Shown here: in pieces, positions 1 to 9,316 of the stretch | Layout of the letters: each line of letters begins with the position of its first letter | Position numbering within the stretch: position 1 is the stretch's first letter | Assembly (NCBI RefSeq): GCF_016863195.1 | Contig: NZ_BOOK01000022.1 | Coordinates: 60,059-124,058 of the forward strand | DNA from: Paraplanobispora takensis | GTDB lineage: Bacteria; Actinomycetota; Actinomycetes; Streptosporangiales; Streptosporangiaceae | Direction of reading: 5' to 3' | Length of the DNA stretch: 64,000 nucleotides | Made by a program: the position numbers and the translations under genes | Notes under the pieces: model-generated | Told to the model about the DNA's origin: nothing | The model's database searches: none | The model's input: the letters and a program-made list of their open reading frames with translations, nothing else

Positions 1-62
1 CTACCGGGGACGGGCCCGCCCGTCATGGTGATAATCAGCCGGCATGGATGGCGGCCACGGTG

Positions 63-89
63 GGGACCGGCCCGGCCGGGGCCGGTCCC
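63..89 (-). terminator. Hairpin after sua5
   Basis: A perfect 10-bp inverted repeat (63-72 with 80-89, 7-nt loop) lies just beyond the sua5 stop codon on the minus strand. No T-run follows, so it may stabilise the 3' end or act as a GC-type terminator of the rpmE-prfA-prmC-sua5 string. Bases 1-62 hold no convincing gene, only a 14-codon open frame. Confidence 0.5.
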
Positions 90-99
90 GCGACCGGGA

Positions 100-765
100 T
101 CAGTTCGTGCTCTCCGGATCGGCGTCCGTCGCCACGTAGCCGATCACTCCGCGCAGCTTCCCCACCGGGATGGCCCCGCGGCGCAGCAGCCGGGGCACCG
201 CCGTGGTGAGGTCGAGGATCGTGGACGGGACGTCATCGGTGCAGGGTCCTCCGTCGAGGTAGACCTCGACGGAGTCGCCGAGCTGCGACTCGGCCTCGGC
301 GGCCGTGGTCGCGGGCGGCGAGCCGGAGCGGTTGGCGCTGGAGACGGCCATCGGCCCGGTCTCCTTGAGCAGGTCGAGCGCGACCGCGTGCAGGGGCATG
401 CGGAGCGCGACGGTGCCCTTGGTGTCGCCCAGGTCCCACGACAGCGAGCGGTTCACCCGGCAGACCAGCGTGAGCGGGCCGGGCCAGAAGGCGTCGACGA
501 GGTCCTGCCCGTAGGGGCCCAGGTTCTCCACCAGGGCGTTGGCCGCGCTCACGGTGCCGACCAGGACCGGCACCGGCATGTCCCGGCCGCGGCCCTTGGC
601 CTCCAGCAGGCGGCTCACGGCCGCGTGGGTGAAGGCGTCACCGCCGATGCCGTAGACGGTGTCGGTGGGCAGCACCACCAGTTCGCCCTGCCGTACGGCC
701 GAGGCCGCGTCGGTCAGGCCCGCGCTCCGCTGCTCCGGGTCACTGCAGTCATAGCGTCTACTCAC
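100..765 (-). CDS. sua5: L-threonylcarbamoyladenylate synthase (Sua5/YciO/YrdC family)
   Basis: 221 residues, GTG start. Makes threonylcarbamoyl-AMP from threonine, bicarbonate and ATP, the first step of t6A formation at position 37 of ANN-decoding tRNAs. Visible family motifs are PTDTVYG (33-39), a KGRGRDMP segment (57-64) at the usual KxRxxxxP position, RMP (122-124), SSANRSG (142-148) and PSTILDLT (180-187). The length fits the short YrdC-like form with little of the C-terminal Sua5 domain. It follows prmC by 12 nt on the same strand, the standard actinobacterial prfA-prmC-sua5 order, so it is probably co-transcribed and cytoplasmic. Confidence 0.93.
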   Translation of the reverse strand: MSRRYDCSDPEQRSAGLTDAASAVRQGELVVLPTDTVYGIGGDAFTHAAVSRLLEAKGRGRDMPVPVLVGTVSAANALVENLGPYGQDLVDAFWPGPLTLVCRVNRSLSWDLGDTKGTVALRMPLHAVALDLLKETGPMAVSSANRSGSPPATTAAEAESQLGDSVEVYLDGGPCTDDVPSTILDLTTAVPRLLRRGAIPVGKLRGVIGYVATDADPESTN

Positions 766-777
766 GGCGTTCGATCC

Positions 778-1632
778 TCATTCCTGGCCGAAACGGGCGG
801 TGACGAAACGATCTCTTCGGGTGAGGTCCTGACGGCTGCGCACGTCACGCCAGCCGTTGTCCTCGGAGAAGATCAGATAGACCGGGGTGCCCTGCTCGTC
901 GGCGTGTTCCACGGCGACGAAGCCGCCGGGCCGCAGCAGCCGCCTGGCGGTCCGCTCGACCGCCCTGACCTCGTCGAGGCCGTCGCTGCCCGAGCCGTAC
1001 AGCGCGCGGCGAGGATCGTAGTCGCGCACCTCGGGGTCGCGCGGGACCGCGCCGGGCGGGATGTAGGGCGGGTTGGAGATGACCAGGTCCACCCGGCCGT
1101 CGAGTTCGGGCAGGGCGTCGGCGAGGTCCTCCGGATGCAGGTGCACCCGGCCCTGGCCCTGCTCCAGGATGTTGCGCTTGGCCCACCGGTAGGCGTCGGG
1201 GTCGACCTCCACCGCGTGCACCGTGGCCAGCGCGACCTCCTGGGCGATGGACAGCGCGATCGCCCCGGAGCCGGTGCCCAGGTCCACGACCACCGGCGAG
1301 GCCACGTCCATCTCCCGCAGCCGGTCGATGGCCCATCCCGCCACGACCTCGGTCTCCGGGCGCGGGATGAAGACGCCCGGCCCGACCTCCAGGGACAGGT
1401 AGCGGAAGTAGGCGCGCCCGGTGATGTGCTGCAGCGGCTCACGGGCCTCACGGCGCGCGACGCCCTCCCAGAAGAGCGCGTCGAAGTCCGCGTCCGCCAC
1501 GGTGTGCAGCTCGCTGCGCCGTACGCCGTGGACGCAGGCGGCGATCTCCTCGGCGTCGGTGCGCGGCGAGGGCACACCGGCCTCGGCGAGCCTGGCGGTG
1601 GCGAGGGCGATCTCGTCCAGCAGAAGGGTCAT
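778..1632 (-). CDS. prmC: Release factor glutamine N5-methyltransferase PrmC (HemK)
   Basis: 284 residues, ATG start. Methylates the glutamine of the GGQ motif in peptide chain release factors, using S-adenosylmethionine. The N-terminal helical domain carries PLQHITG (66-72) and FIPRPETE (88-95). The methyltransferase domain shows the SAM motif DLGTGSG (117-123) and the catalytic NPPY (187-190) that contacts the substrate glutamine. It begins 22 nt after the prfA stop codon, so the enzyme is encoded directly behind its substrate, a widespread arrangement. Confidence 0.96.
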   Translation of the reverse strand: MTLLLDEIALATARLAEAGVPSPRTDAEEIAACVHGVRRSELHTVADADFDALFWEGVARREAREPLQHITGRAYFRYLSLEVGPGVFIPRPETEVVAGWAIDRLREMDVASPVVVDLGTGSGAIALSIAQEVALATVHAVEVDPDAYRWAKRNILEQGQGRVHLHPEDLADALPELDGRVDLVISNPPYIPPGAVPRDPEVRDYDPRRALYGSGSDGLDEVRAVERTARRLLRPGGFVAVEHADEQGTPVYLIFSEDNGWRDVRSRQDLTRRDRFVTARFGQE

Positions 1633-1654
1633 GGGCGCGTTCTGTGCGTTGGCC

Positions 1655-2707
1655 TTAGGAGTGGGCTGCGAGCTTCTCCGCCATCTCGGCGTCGAGCAGG
1701 GACTGGATGACGGACGTCAGGTCGCCGTCCAGCACCTGGTCGAGGTTGTAGGCCTTGAAACCGGTGCGGTGGTCGGAGATGCGGTTCTCGGGGAAGTTGT
1801 AGGTGCGGATGCGCTCGGAGCGGTCGACCGTGCGGATCTGGGACTTGCGCTCGGCCATCGCCGCGGCGTTGGCCTCCTCCTCGGCGAGGGCCTGCAGGCG
1901 CGCCCGCAGGATGCGCAGGGCCGACTCCTTGTTCTGGAGCTGGCTCTTCTCGTTCTGGCAGGAGACGACCACGCCGGTCGGCAGGTGCGTGATGCGCACG
2001 GCCGAGTCGGTGGTGTTGACGCTCTGGCCGCCGGGGCCGCTGGAGCGGTAGACGTCGATGCGCAGGTCGTTGGGGTCGATCTGGACGTCGACCTCCTCGG
2101 CCTCGGGATAGACCAGGACGCCGGCCGCGCTGGTGTGGATGCGGCCCTGCGACTCGGTGACCGGCACGCGCTGCACGCGGTGCACGCCGCCCTCGAACTT
2201 CAGCTTCGACCAGACGCCGTCGTCGCCCCTGGCCTTCACCGCGACCGTGACGTCCTTGTATCCGCCGAGGTCGGAGTGGGTCACGTCGATGATCTCGGTC
2301 TTCCAGCCCACCCGCTCGGCGTAGCGCAGGTACATCCGCAGCAGGTCGCCGGCGAACAGCGCCGACTCCTCGCCGCCCTCGCCCGCCTTGATCTCCATGA
2401 TGATGTCCTTGTCATCGTTGGGATCACGCGGGATGAGCAGGTGCCTGAGCTTGTCCTCCAGCTCGGGGATCCGCGCCTCGAGCTCCTTGGCCTCCTCGGC
2501 GAAGGCCTCGTCCTCCGGGGCCAGCTCCTTGGCGGTGCCCAGGTCGTTCTGGACGCCCTCGAGCTCGCGGTAGGTGGTGATGATCGGGGTCAGTTCGGCA
2601 TAACGCCGGCCGAAGGTGCGCGCCTGCGTCGGGTTGGCGTGCACGGTGGGGTCGGCGAGCTTGAGTTCCAGCTCGGCGTACTCACTGAGCAGCTCGTCGA
2701 GATTCAC
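1655..2707 (-). CDS. prfA: Peptide chain release factor 1
   Basis: 350 residues, GTG start preceded by a GGAAGAGGA ribosome-binding site. Recognises UAA and UAG stop codons and triggers peptidyl-tRNA hydrolysis on the ribosome. The codon-recognition tripeptide is PVT (182-184), the RF1-type PxT rather than the RF2-type SPF. The catalytic GGQ is at 226-228 in [10 protein letters not shown]. The N-terminal part is the acidic helical domain typical of RF1. It lies between rpmE upstream and prmC downstream on the same strand; prmC should methylate Gln228. Confidence 0.97.
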   Translation of the reverse strand: MNLDELLSEYAELELKLADPTVHANPTQARTFGRRYAELTPIITTYRELEGVQNDLGTAKELAPEDEAFAEEAKELEARIPELEDKLRHLLIPRDPNDDKDIIMEIKAGEGGEESALFAGDLLRMYLRYAERVGWKTEIIDVTHSDLGGYKDVTVAVKARGDDGVWSKLKFEGGVHRVQRVPVTESQGRIHTSAAGVLVYPEAEEVDVQIDPNDLRIDVYRSSGPGGQSVNTTDSAVRITHLPTGVVVSCQNEKSQLQNKESALRILRARLQALAEEEANAAAMAERKSQIRTVDRSERIRTYNFPENRISDHRTGFKAYNLDQVLDGDLTSVIQSLLDAEMAEKLAAHS

Positions 2708-2770
2708 CGCACGTCCTCTTCCTTGAAAAGCCCTTGTCAGCCTGCCTCATCACCACGAACGCCGACCCGG

Positions 2771-2792
2771 GCGCCCCCCGCCGGGGGGGACG
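2771..2792 (-). terminator. GC-rich hairpin between rpmE and prfA
   Basis: Six C (2774-2779) and six G (2783-2788) form a stem with a 3-nt loop, extendable by GCG/CGC around a bulge. It sits 27 nt past the rpmE stop on the minus strand. It may attenuate read-through from rpmE into prfA or be a processing signal; no U-run follows. Confidence 0.35.
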
Positions 2793-2818
2793 CTTCCGAG
2801 CCGGCGTCGGGACGAGGG

Positions 2819-3037
2819 CTACTGGCCCGCGGGCTTCTTGCCGAAGCGCTTCTCGAAGCGCGCCACCCGGCCGCCGGTGTCCAGGATCTTCTGCTTGCCC
2901 GTGTAGAACGGGTGGCAGGCGGAGCACACGTCGGCGTGGATCGAGCCGCTCTTGGCGGTGCTGCGGGTGGTGAAGGTGTTACCGCACGTGCAGGTCACCT
3001 GCGTGGTGACGTACTCGGGGTGAATCTCGGGCTTCAT
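2819..3037 (-). CDS. rpmE: 50S ribosomal protein L31, zinc-binding (C+) form
   Basis: 72 residues. The open frame extends six codons further upstream, but the ATG at 3035-3037 (MKPEIHPEY) matches the family N-terminus and has GGAGAGG about 9 nt before it. L31 joins the two ribosomal subunits (bridge B1b) in the large subunit. Four cysteines, C16 and C18 (CTCG) plus C38 and C41 (CSAC), form the zinc ribbon of the C+ paralogue. Actinobacteria often hold a second, zinc-free L31 repressed by Zur; none is in this window. It is followed by prfA on the same strand. Confidence 0.96.
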   Translation of the reverse strand: MKPEIHPEYVTTQVTCTCGNTFTTRSTAKSGSIHADVCSACHPFYTGKQKILDTGGRVARFEKRFGKKPAGQ

Positions 3038-3227
3038 GGCTCTTGTCCTCTCCAATGCGCGGTCGCCGGGTCGCCACTGTCTTCTCGCCTGATACGGCTT
3101 GCGCGCTGAGGCACACCGAGGTGCGCGCGGGCGGGAACCGGAACCGCTGCGGTTCGGCTACCAGTGTGCCAGATGCTCCAACCACTCCAGGCCATCAGGC
3201 ATTCCCCGAGGCGATCGCCGGAGTCTA

Positions 3228-3256
3228 TGGACGCGTCACCCCCGTCCCACTAGGCT
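3228..3256 (+). promoter_or_regulatory. Putative promoter of the secreted-protein gene
   Basis: TGGACG (3228-3233), a 17-nt spacer and TAGGCT (3251-3256) match the actinobacterial housekeeping sigma pattern with one deviation in the -35. It would start transcription near 3263, giving a roughly 45-nt leader that ends in the AAGGGGAG ribosome-binding site at 3298-3305. Confidence 0.45.
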
Positions 3257-3308
3257 CCGGTGCCCAAACCGTCACTTTTCCCACTTTTCACCTAAATAAG
3301 GGGAGCGA

Positions 3309-4427
3309 ATGAAGAAGGGAATGCGGCTGCTTCTCGCGGCCGCAACGGGGGCTGCCGTCTTCACCAGCAGCACGGCGACAGCGCTCGCCGCCGGCTCCGC
3401 GACCACCGCGATGGCCTGCGAGCTGTCCGCCGACGTCACCGCGCTGACCATCAGCGACGCCTACGTCCCGCTCAAGGACGACGCCACGGCGACCTTCGAG
3501 GCGACCATCAAGAACCCGTACAAGCTCGTCGAGGGCACCGGCGACCTCGCGGGCAAGAAAGTCCTGCAGAAGGACGTGACCGCCGTCAAGGCGGACTTCC
3601 AGCGCGTCGGCGAGACCTCCTGGAACGACGCCACGATCGAGCAGGTCCCGGCCCCGGCCGCCGGCGCCCAGACCGCGGCCCCGGCCGACGTCAAGGTCAA
3701 GGGCAGCTTCAAGATCAACAAGGACAACAAGGACGGCAAGTGGTCCGTCCGCGTCCTGGTCACCAGGGACGGCGCCACCAAGGAGGCCTGCAAGGAGGTG
3801 ACCGTCGACCCGAAGGTCAAGTTCGTCTCGGCCGCGGTCACCGACCCCGTCGTCATCACCACCGCCGGTGACACCGAGGTCCAGGTCCGCGCCAGCGTCG
3901 TCGGCGCGGACTCGGTCAAGGGCAAGCTGTACGCCACCGACGGCGGCGACTCGATCGACGTGACCCTGGAGAAGGGCAACGGCGCCACCTCCTGGTACGC
4001 CGACACCTACTTCGACTACTCCTTCACCACCGGGTCCTGGACCCTGGAGCTGGAGGCCTCGCGCGGCGGGCAGGCCCTCGAGGTCAAGACCGCCGACACC
4101 TTCACCGTGAGGAAGGGCTCCTCCAAGAAGGCCTCCTCCAAGATCTCGTTCGACGTGACCGCGAACAAGGTCAAGAAGGGCAAGGCCGTCCGCCTGTACG
4201 GCAAGGTCTACCGGGGCAGCCGCGCCTACTCGGGCAAGATGGTCGCGCTCTACTACAAGAAGAAGGGCGGCAGCTGGAAGTTCGCCTACTACGTGAAGGC
4301 GAACAGCAGCGGCAAGTACAGCAAGACCCTCAAGCCGAAGTTCGACGCCTACTGGCGCGCCGCCGTCAGCGGGACCGGCAAGACCTACGGTTCCAAGTCC
4401 GGCTACGAGTACGTCGACGTCCGCTAG
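3309..4427 (+). CDS. Secreted protein of unknown function with C-terminal beta-sandwich-like repeat
   Basis: 372 residues; ATG with AAGGGGAG just upstream. Residues 1-28 are a clear Sec signal peptide (MKKGMR, hydrophobic alanine-rich core, cleavage near ALA-AG). The mature part is rich in Lys, Asp, Thr and Val, with alternating hydrophobic patterns typical of Ig-like beta sandwiches. The last ~100 residues (from about 275) resemble the domain found in many actinomycete exported proteins: KKGKAVRLYGKVYRGSRAY, then a KVALYYKKKGGSWKF-type strand, ending in YEYVDVR. No catalytic motif, anchor or LPXTG is seen, so it should be released or loosely wall-bound. It is monocistronic, divergent from rpmE and convergent with rho. 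Confidence 0.75.
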   Translation: MKKGMRLLLAAATGAAVFTSSTATALAAGSATTAMACELSADVTALTISDAYVPLKDDATATFEATIKNPYKLVEGTGDLAGKKVLQKDVTAVKADFQRVGETSWNDATIEQVPAPAAGAQTAAPADVKVKGSFKINKDNKDGKWSVRVLVTRDGATKEACKEVTVDPKVKFVSAAVTDPVVITTAGDTEVQVRASVVGADSVKGKLYATDGGDSIDVTLEKGNGATSWYADTYFDYSFTTGSWTLELEASRGGQALEVKTADTFTVRKGSSKKASSKISFDVTANKVKKGKAVRLYGKVYRGSRAYSGKMVALYYKKKGGSWKFAYYVKANSSGKYSKTLKPKFDAYWRAAVSGTGKTYGSKSGYEYVDVR

Positions 4428-4460
4428 CGGCCTGACGGGCGGATAACACCCGCCGAGAAG

Positions 4461-4502
4461 CTGTACGGCTCGCGTCCCCAACCCCGGGCGCAAGCCGTAC
4501 AG
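4461..4502 (+). terminator. Stem-loop after the secreted-protein gene
   Basis: CTGTACGGCT (4461-4470) pairs perfectly with AGCCGTACAG (4493-4502) across a 22-nt loop, 34 nt beyond the stop codon. It is the first of two hairpins in the convergent gap to rho. Confidence 0.5.
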
Positions 4503-4531
4503 ACGCAGAGAGACACAGGGACGGATACGGG

Positions 4532-4563
4532 GAACGCCCGGCGGCCGAGGCCGCCGGGCGTTC
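4532..4563. terminator. Bidirectional terminator between the secreted-protein gene and rho
   Basis: A perfect 15-bp inverted repeat (4532-4546 with 4549-4563) with a minimal loop, followed by TTCTC on the plus strand. It lies 20 nt from the rho stop and serves the two convergent transcripts. Confidence 0.7.
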
Positions 4564-4582
4564 TCGCGTGCGTCGCGCGGGG

Positions 4583-6598
4583 TCAGTCGCGGTCGGAGCT
4601 GACCGTCGTCTTCTGCACCTGGAGCAGGAACTCCGCGTTGGACTTGGTCTCCTTCATCTTCTCCAGGAGAAGCTCCAGAGCCTGCTGCATGTCCAGGGCG
4701 TGCAGCACCCGGCGCAGCTTCCAGACGATCTGCAGCTCGTCCTTCGACATGAGGATCTCCTCCTTGCGGGTGCCGGACGCGTCGACGTCCACCGCGGGGA
4801 AGATCCGCTTGTCGGCGAGGGAGCGGTTGAGCTTGAGCTCCGCGTTGCCGGTGCCCTTGAACTCCTCGAAGATGACCTCGTCCATCTTGGAGCCGGTCTC
4901 GACCAGCGCCGTGGCGAGGATCGTCAGCGAGCCGCCGTTCTCGATGTTGCGGGCGGCGCCGAAGAAGCGCTTGGGCGGGTAGAGCGCCGTGGAGTCGACA
5001 CCACCCGACAGGATCCGGCCGGAGGCCGGGGCGGCCAGGTTGTAGGCCCGGCCCAGGCGGGTGATCGAGTCGAGCAGCACGACGACGTCGTGGCCCAGCT
5101 CCACCAGGCGCTTGGCCCGCTCGATGGCCAGCTCGGCGACCGTGGTGTGGTCCTCGGCGGGACGGTCGAAGGTCGAGTGGATGACCTCGCCCTTCACCGA
5201 GCGCTGCATGTCGGTGACCTCTTCCGGACGCTCGTCGACCAGGACGACCATCAGGTGGCACTCGGGGTTGTTGCGGGTGATCGCGTTGGCGATCGCCTGC
5301 AGCACCATCGTCTTGCCCGCCTTGGGCGGGGAGACGATGAGACCGCGCTGGCCCTTGCCGATCGGGGCGACCAGGTCGATGATCCGGGTCGTCAGGATGT
5401 TGGGCTCGGTCTCCAGGCGCAGGCGCTCCTGCGGGTAGAGCGGCGTGAGCTTGTTGAAGTCGGGCCGCTGGCGGGCCTGCTCGGGGTCCATCCCGTTGAC
5501 CGTGTCGAGCCGGACCAGCGCGTTGAACTTCTCGCGGCGCTCACCGTCGCGCGGCTGGCGGACGGCGCCGGTGACGACGTCGCCCTTGCGCAGGCCGTTG
5601 CGGCGGATCTGGGCCAGGGACACGTAGACGTCGTTGGCGCCGGGCAGGTAGCCGCTGGTCCGGACGAACGCGTAGTTGTCGAGGATGTCCAGGATGCCGG
5701 CGATCGGGATGAGGACGTCGTCCTCGCCGACCACGGGCTCGTTGCCGTCGAAGCGGTCACGGCCGCGGCGGTTGCGCTCGCGGAACCGGCCGCGGCGCCC
5801 GCGGCGGTCGTCGTCCTCGACGCCGGGGCCGTGCTGGTCACCGCGTCCCTGCGGACCGCGGTTCTGCTCGCCCCGGTCGGTGCGCTCACCCCGGTCGGTG
5901 CGCTCACCCCGGTCGGTGCGCTCGCCCCGGTCGGTGCGCTCGCCCCGGTCGGTGCGCTCGCCCCGGTCGGTGCGCTCGCCCCGGTCGGTGCGCTCACCGC
6001 GCTCGGCACGCTCACCACGGCCCTGGCCCGCGTCCGCGGCGCGCTGGTCGGCGCGGCCCTCACCGCGCTCGCGGCCCTCGCCACGCTCACGGCGCTCGCC
6101 GCGGCTGCGGCGCTCACGACGGCTCTCGCCGCGCTCGGAACGGCCCTCGGCCTGTCCGGCCTCGGCCTGCTGCTCCACGACGGACGGGGTGGCCACCACG
6201 GGCTCGGGCGCCGCGACCTGCTCGGGCAGCGCCTCGGCGACGGGGGCGGCAGGAGCGGCGGCGGTCCGGGAACGTTCCCGGCGGCTACGGGCGGGGCGCT
6301 CGGCGGCCGGCTCGGCGGCGGCCGGAGCCGGGGCCTCCTGGGGCGCCGCCGCGGGCGCCGGGGCGCTCTCGGCGGAGACGCCCTGCTTCTCCTGGATGGC
6401 CGCGATCAGCTGGCTCTTGCGCATCCGCCCGGTTCCGCTGATGCCAAGGCCGGAGGCCATGGCCTGCAGCTCGGGCAGCACCATGGCGGACAGGCCGGTG
6501 CCGGAGCGACGACGCTTGGTCGCGGCGCGGGTGGGGGTGTCGCCGGCCGCCGGCTGAGTGCCGTTGGCATCGGAGAGGAGTTCGGTGGTGTCGCTCAC
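4583..6598 (-). CDS. rho: Transcription termination factor Rho with long Arg/Asp/Glu-rich insertion
   Basis: 671 residues, GTG start with GAAGGA 7 nt upstream. Hexameric RNA-dependent ATPase that ends transcription. Order: Rho N-terminal SAP-like domain (about 36-70), a ~215-residue low-complexity region rich in Ala/Pro then Arg/Glu/Gly/Asp (75-285), the cold-shock RNA-binding domain (about 290-350), and the ATPase core with Walker A PPKAGKT (about 424-430) and Walker B VVLVDE (about 451-456). The insert is a feature of high-GC actinobacterial Rho and probably adds RNA contacts. Here it includes seven consecutive ERTDRG units encoded by an exact 18-bp repeat. Transcribed away from thrB after a 465-bp leader. 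Confidence 0.97.
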   Translation of the reverse strand: MSDTTELLSDANGTQPAAGDTPTRAATKRRRSGTGLSAMVLPELQAMASGLGISGTGRMRKSQLIAAIQEKQGVSAESAPAPAAAPQEAPAPAAAEPAAERPARSRRERSRTAAAPAAPVAEALPEQVAAPEPVVATPSVVEQQAEAGQAEGRSERGESRRERRSRGERRERGEGRERGEGRADQRAADAGQGRGERAERGERTDRGERTDRGERTDRGERTDRGERTDRGERTDRGERTDRGEQNRGPQGRGDQHGPGVEDDDRRGRRGRFRERNRRGRDRFDGNEPVVGEDDVLIPIAGILDILDNYAFVRTSGYLPGANDVYVSLAQIRRNGLRKGDVVTGAVRQPRDGERREKFNALVRLDTVNGMDPEQARQRPDFNKLTPLYPQERLRLETEPNILTTRIIDLVAPIGKGQRGLIVSPPKAGKTMVLQAIANAITRNNPECHLMVVLVDERPEEVTDMQRSVKGEVIHSTFDRPAEDHTTVAELAIERAKRLVELGHDVVVLLDSITRLGRAYNLAAPASGRILSGGVDSTALYPPKRFFGAARNIENGGSLTILATALVETGSKMDEVIFEEFKGTGNAELKLNRSLADKRIFPAVDVDASGTRKEEILMSKDELQIVWKLRRVLHALDMQQALELLLEKMKETKSNAEFLLQVQKTTVSSDRD
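5871..5996 (-). repeat. 18-bp tandem repeat inside rho, 7 units
   Basis: Seven head-to-tail 18-bp units (plus-strand CCCCGGTCGGTGCGCTC followed by A or G), differing only at the last base, run 5871-5996. A decayed eighth unit follows at 5997-6014. In the rho frame they encode ERTDRG seven times (residues about 202-243). The unit is a multiple of three, so copy changes stay in frame. Confidence 0.9.
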
Positions 6599-7063
6599 TA
6601 ATGGGTCCTTCCCAGGGGTCGGGCGTGGCCACGATCAGCCAATCGTCCCGGTGGTGCGATCGACCCGGAGGGACAGACCGGGTCGGGTTGCACGTCGCGA
6701 TCCTCGGCGGCCCGTGAGGACCGCCGCCACTGTCGGAGAAGGGCGCATCCACGCCGTCACCATCGAGATTCGCCGACGGTGGGGCTTGGAGGACACCCCC
6801 CGGATTGCTACCGGCAACCAGATGTCGAGATGGTTCGAACGCGCATGTCCCCTGAAACGCCGCCTCTCGTTGCCCCAACCGAATGTGGGCCATTCGGAGG
6901 CGACGGATTCGGGGAAACCACTGTGGCGCTCACGCCTCGTGGAGCGAGACGTGGGGCGACGATGTGTGGATGACAAGCACGCACCCGAAACGGGGGCACC
7001 TGGTGCGGCTATCAGCCTAACATCACCAGCGCACACTGCTATTCCCTGAAGGTCGAAGAGGCT
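6599..7063 (-). other. 465-bp rho leader without a gene
   Basis: No frame here looks coding. It lies between thrB and rho, both on the minus strand, and probably contains the rho promoter and a long 5' leader, as expected for a gene often controlled by its own product. A minus-strand TAGGCT (complement of 7014-7019) could be a -10 box, but no good -35 lies at the right distance. Confidence 0.5.
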
Positions 7064-8026
7064 TCAGCGTGTCTCGGGAGAAACAACGCACGCACCGTGG
7101 GTTTCGACATCCAGTGGCTGGATGTGCCAGTCAGTACCCACTTCCGGTGCGATCAAATCCTGTGTATCCGGTGTCGAAAACGCAAGAACCGTGGGACCCG
7201 CCCCCGAGACGATCGCGGGGACGCCCGCCCCGCGCAGGCGTTTGACCAGTTCGGCGGTCTGCGGCATGGCGGGGGCGCGGTAGTCCTGGTGCAGCCGGTC
7301 CTCGGTCGCGGCCAGCAGCAGCTCACGCTCCGGCCGGGTGGTGAGCGCCGCGATCAGCAGCGCCGCCCGCCCGGCGTTCGCGGACGCGTCGGCGTGCGGC
7401 ACGTCCTTGGGGAGCAGTCCCCTGGCCGCCTCGGTCGACAGGCGGTTCTGGGGGACGATGGCCACCGGCCGGATGTCACCGTGCGGGGCCAGTTTCACCA
7501 TACGCGGATCGCCGGGCTGTTCCATCCAGGCGATCGTCAGGCCTCCGGCCAGGCAGGGGGCGACGTTGTCCGGATGGCCCTCGATCTCGGTGGCGATCCC
7601 GAGGGCGAAGGCGTCCGACAGCACGCCGCCGGCGCGCTCGCGGGCGCTCCGGTCGCCGGCGTGCTCGGGGTGGGCCAGCGCCCTGGCGGCGACGATCCCG
7701 GCGCAGATCGCCGCCGAGGACGACCCCAGGCCCCGTCCGTGCGGGATGCGGTTGCGGCACACGAGCCTGAGGGAGTCGGGCTGCCGTACCGAGAAGGCGT
7801 CGAAGGCGGCGCGCAGCGAGCGGACCACCAGGTGCCCCTCGCCCGCGTCGAGCTCGCCCTCCCCCTCGCCGGTCACCTCGATGGTCAGGCCGGGCGCCGT
7901 GCCGATCTCGACCTCCACCTCGTCGTAGAGGCCCAGCGCCAGACCGAGCGCGTCGAAGCCCGGCCCCAGGTTGGCGCTCGTCGCGGGAACCCGGACGGCG
8001 ACCTTCCCGCCGTGAATATTGATCAT
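7064..8026 (-). CDS. thrB: Homoserine kinase
   Basis: 320 residues. Phosphorylates L-homoserine with ATP to O-phosphohomoserine, the substrate of ThrC. GHMP-kinase family: VPATSANLGPGFDALG near the N-terminus, the phosphate-binding loop PHGRGLGSSSAA (95-106), and a C-terminal GAGPTVLAF. The ATG has GGGGAGA a few bases upstream. It begins 11 nt after the thrC stop, so the two are one operon, read thrC then thrB. Cytoplasmic. Confidence 0.96.
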   Translation of the reverse strand: MINIHGGKVAVRVPATSANLGPGFDALGLALGLYDEVEVEIGTAPGLTIEVTGEGEGELDAGEGHLVVRSLRAAFDAFSVRQPDSLRLVCRNRIPHGRGLGSSSAAICAGIVAARALAHPEHAGDRSARERAGGVLSDAFALGIATEIEGHPDNVAPCLAGGLTIAWMEQPGDPRMVKLAPHGDIRPVAIVPQNRLSTEAARGLLPKDVPHADASANAGRAALLIAALTTRPERELLLAATEDRLHQDYRAPAMPQTAELVKRLRGAGVPAIVSGAGPTVLAFSTPDTQDLIAPEVGTDWHIQPLDVETHGACVVSPETR

Positions 8027-8037
8027 CGTCTCCCCGG

Positions 8038-9096
<1,059 letters not shown>

Positions 9097-9316
9097 GATT
9101 GCTCCTCCCGCGCAAGGCTCCGCCGTGCGCGTTCTACCTGCGATGTTGGGCAAAGAGTCTACGGGCAACGGTCTCGGAGAGGCGATGCGGCGTCCACCAG
9201 ATGGACAGGCCGCGCGTCCTGTGTACAGGAAACGCTCAGCAACCGCAGGTAGGGTCGAGGGCTTGACAAGCGGGAACGCCGGCGACGGCACACCACCGGT
9301 AAAGGGGTACGGCATC
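9097..9316. promoter_or_regulatory. Divergent intergenic region between thrC and the first glycosyltransferase
   Basis: 220 bp holding the start signals of thrC (minus) and the glycosyltransferase at 9317 (plus). GGAGGAG serves thrC, and AAAGGGG at 9301-9307 serves the plus-strand gene. No convincing paired -35/-10 was picked out. Confidence 0.4.

Noticed and set aside
1..45. 14-codon minus-strand frame at the left edge
   Set aside because: Too short, no ribosome-binding site and no family resemblance.
5676..6557. Plus-strand frames over rho that read Pro/Arg- or TPVGAL-type repeats
   Set aside because: Antisense shadows of the rho 18-bp repeat and insertion domain. The rho frame has family domains, ribosome-binding site and terminator.
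6826..6850. TTCGAAC flanked by short stems, like a tRNA T-arm
   Set aside because: Flanking arms do not pair (5-bp T stem fails on both strands) and no acceptor or anticodon arms fit nearby.
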